A stretch of 8,244 bases of DNA from Deltaproteobacteria bacterium RIFCSPLOWO2_12_FULL_60_16. GTDB taxonomy: Bacteria; Desulfobacterota; Binatia; UBA9968. The first letter of the stretch is position 1. Every line of letters begins with the position of its first letter. The translations under genes were made by a program, and so were the position numbers. Location: assembly GCA_001798565.1 (NCBI GenBank), contig MGSR01000001.1, positions 1,736-9,979 of the forward strand. Direction: 5' to 3'. The notes beneath the pieces were generated by a model. That model was not told where the DNA came from. It searched no databases and saw nothing but the letters and a program-made list of their open reading frames with translations. Shown piece by piece: positions 7,409 to 8,244 of this stretch.

Positions 7409-7412
7409 TTTT

Positions 7413-8108
7413 ATGTGGGACACGCTGAAAGAAGATATCCAGGTCGTTTTCGACCGCGATCCGGCGGCGCGCAATATCTGGGAGATCCTCTTTACCTATC
7501 CCGGCTTCCACGCGCTTTTCTTTTACCGCGTAGCCCATCTTCTCTGGATCAAAGGGCTCAAGGGGCTGGGCCGTTTTGTCAGCCACGTCGGCCGCTTCCT
7601 CACCGGCATCGAGATCCATCCCGGAGCGAAAATCGGCCGCCGGTTTTTTATCGATCACGGCATGGGCGTGGTGATCGGCGAGACGAGCGAGATCGCCGAT
7701 GACGTGACGATCTACCAGGGCGTCACGCTGGGCGGCACGTCGACGCAGCGCATCAAACGCCACCCCACGATTGAGGACTCGGTCACCATATTCAGCGGCG
7801 CGGCGGTCCTCGGGCCGGTGACCGTCGGCCGCCACAGCCGGGTGGGCGCGGGCTCCGTGCTGGTGACCTCGGTGCCGCCGCACTCCACTGTGGTCGGCAT
7901 CCCGGGCAAGGTCGTGAAGACAGAGACGAGGCACACGCCGGCAGGCAAGGCGATCATCGATCTCAACTCGGCCGACCTGCCCGACCCGGTGCAGCGCGCG
8001 CTCACCAGCGCGCTCGAGCAGGTCGAGCGGCTCGAGAAGAGAGTCAGCGAGCTGAGCGCGCGGCAGGGGGGATTGGAAGAGGAGCTGAAGAAGTCGAGAA
8101 GCGAATAA
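7413..8108 (+). CDS. cysE: Serine O-acetyltransferase CysE
   Basis: CysE transfers acetyl from acetyl-CoA to L-serine, giving O-acetylserine for cysteine synthesis in the cytoplasm. The 231-residue protein is of the short class. A helical N-terminal part (about 1-60) is followed by a left-handed beta-helix built of hexapeptide repeats (about 65-165). [13 protein letters not shown] at 79-91 supplies the Asp81/His82 pair equivalent to E. coli Asp157/His158, and KRHPTI at 115-120 supplies His117, equivalent to His193. The C terminus, about residues 195-228, is rich in Leu, Glu, Arg and Lys at helix-compatible spacing and looks like a coiled coil. It ends in SRSE rather than the terminal Ile through which classic CysE docks into cysteine synthase. 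ATG 7413 gives the expected N terminus; an upstream in-frame ATG at 7386 is closed by TGA at 7398. No ribosome-binding site is visible. Confidence 0.95.
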   Translation: MWDTLKEDIQVVFDRDPAARNIWEILFTYPGFHALFFYRVAHLLWIKGLKGLGRFVSHVGRFLTGIEIHPGAKIGRRFFIDHGMGVVIGETSEIADDVTIYQGVTLGGTSTQRIKRHPTIEDSVTIFSGAAVLGPVTVGRHSRVGAGSVLVTSVPPHSTVVGIPGKVVKTETRHTPAGKAIIDLNSADLPDPVQRALTSALEQVERLEKRVSELSARQGGLEEELKKSRSE

Positions 8109-8110
8109 AT

Positions 8111-8190
8111 CAATTTTGAATTGTGAATTATTAATGTTTAATTTAGAGCCTGTCGAAATTCAAAATTAAGAATTAAAAATTCAAAATTTT
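8111..8190 (+). repeat. 7-nt phased dyad array D (AATTCAA family), cysE-mnmA gap
   Basis: Left arm 8111-8144 and right arm 8156-8189 are reverse complements at 28 of 34 positions, around an 11-nt loop at 8145-8155. The right arm divides exactly into heptads from 8156: AAATTCA, AAATTAA, GAATTAA, AAATTCA, AAATTTT. In the left arm TGAATT or TTAATN units start at 8117, 8124, 8131 and 8138, again every 7 nt. Arm GC is about 12% (8 of 68). The array begins 2 nt after the cysE stop and ends 10 nt before the next ATG. It belongs to the same family as array C. Confidence 0.92.
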
Positions 8191-8200
8191 CTATCGTTCG

Positions 8201-8244
8201 ATGTCTACGAAGAGGAAAAAAGTGGTGGTGGCGATGAGCGGCGG
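8201..8244 (+). CDS. mnmA: N-terminus of probable tRNA 2-thiouridylase MnmA (partial)
   Basis: The last 44 nt open a frame reading MSTKRKKVVVAMSGG, cut by the window edge. A basic start, a hydrophobic strand and (A/G)MSGG is the N-terminal PP-loop signature of MnmA, which activates U34 of Lys, Glu and Gln tRNAs for sulfur transfer. Other PP-loop ATPases (for example LarE- or NAD synthetase-like enzymes) share SGG, but VAMSGG after such a short leader fits MnmA best. Its place after cysE agrees with a sulfur theme. No Shine-Dalgarno motif precedes the ATG; the upstream DNA is repeat array D plus 10 nt. With only 14 full codons the call is provisional. Confidence 0.65.
   Translation, partial: MSTKRKKVVVAMSG

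Noticed and set aside
7362..7412. Intrinsic terminator after cimA (AGGCA ... TGCCT then six T)
   Set aside because: The stem is only 5 bp with a very long loop, and the T run abuts the cysE start; the heptad array explains the sequence better.
8111..8190. Arrays C and D as ordinary rho-independent terminators
   Set aside because: The stems are long but AT-rich, lack a GC-rich core and a clear T tract directly after the stem, and array C lies inside coding sequence. A processing or pausing role remains possible.

Overview
The window is a compact stretch in which every gene lies on the + strand: a run of housekeeping and biosynthetic genes in a GC-rich bacterium. In order: the end of a probable YbbR/CdaR-like gene, glmM, pdxJ, nnrD, tsaE, lysC, cimA, cysE and the first codons of a probable mnmA. 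No phage, transposase, plasmid, tRNA, rRNA or CRISPR sequence is visible. The order ybbR-glmM-pdxJ-nnrD-tsaE-lysC-cimA resembles what I recall from Geobacter-type Deltaproteobacteria (Desulfobacterota). With the citramalate synthase type this suggests an anaerobic or deltaproteobacterial-like lineage, but the organism cannot be fixed from this sequence.

Layout. Positions 1-96 end the upstream gene. glmM (125-1579) makes glucosamine-1-phosphate for the cell wall. pdxJ (1662-2381) makes pyridoxine 5'-phosphate. nnrD (2455-4026) repairs hydrated NAD(P)H. tsaE (4058-4570) is the ATPase of the tRNA t6A pathway. lysC (4561-5784, aspartokinase) overlaps tsaE by 10 nt and cimA (5781-7361, citramalate synthase) by 4 nt, so these three are probably translationally coupled. 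cysE (7413-8108) is serine acetyltransferase, the first step to cysteine. The probable mnmA, a tRNA sulfur-transfer enzyme, begins at 8201. LysC and CimA feed the two alternative routes to isoleucine; CysE and MnmA are linked through sulfur supply.

The most unusual content lies between the genes. All five true intergenic gaps from glmM to mnmA hold short repeats with a strict period. Two gaps carry 9-nt GTTCAA-type units, two carry 7-nt AATTCAA-type units, and one carries 7-nt GCCT-type units. In four of the five, the left half is built of units that are the reverse complement of those in the right half, so the whole gap can fold into a hairpin. The arrays nearly fill the gaps, stopping 1-10 nt before the next start codon. 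In one case the array runs into both flanking coding sequences and the start codon sits in the hairpin loop. The five genes that follow an array have no visible Shine-Dalgarno sequence, while the three starts without an array (glmM, lysC, cimA) do. Array arms are about 12-13% GC for the 7-nt AT type and about 37% for the first 9-nt array, against visibly GC-rich coding sequence.

A second point of interest is a strong internal ribosome-binding site in lysC, placed where class-alpha/beta aspartokinases start their separate regulatory subunit. A third is an insertion of about 25-29 residues in GlmM.
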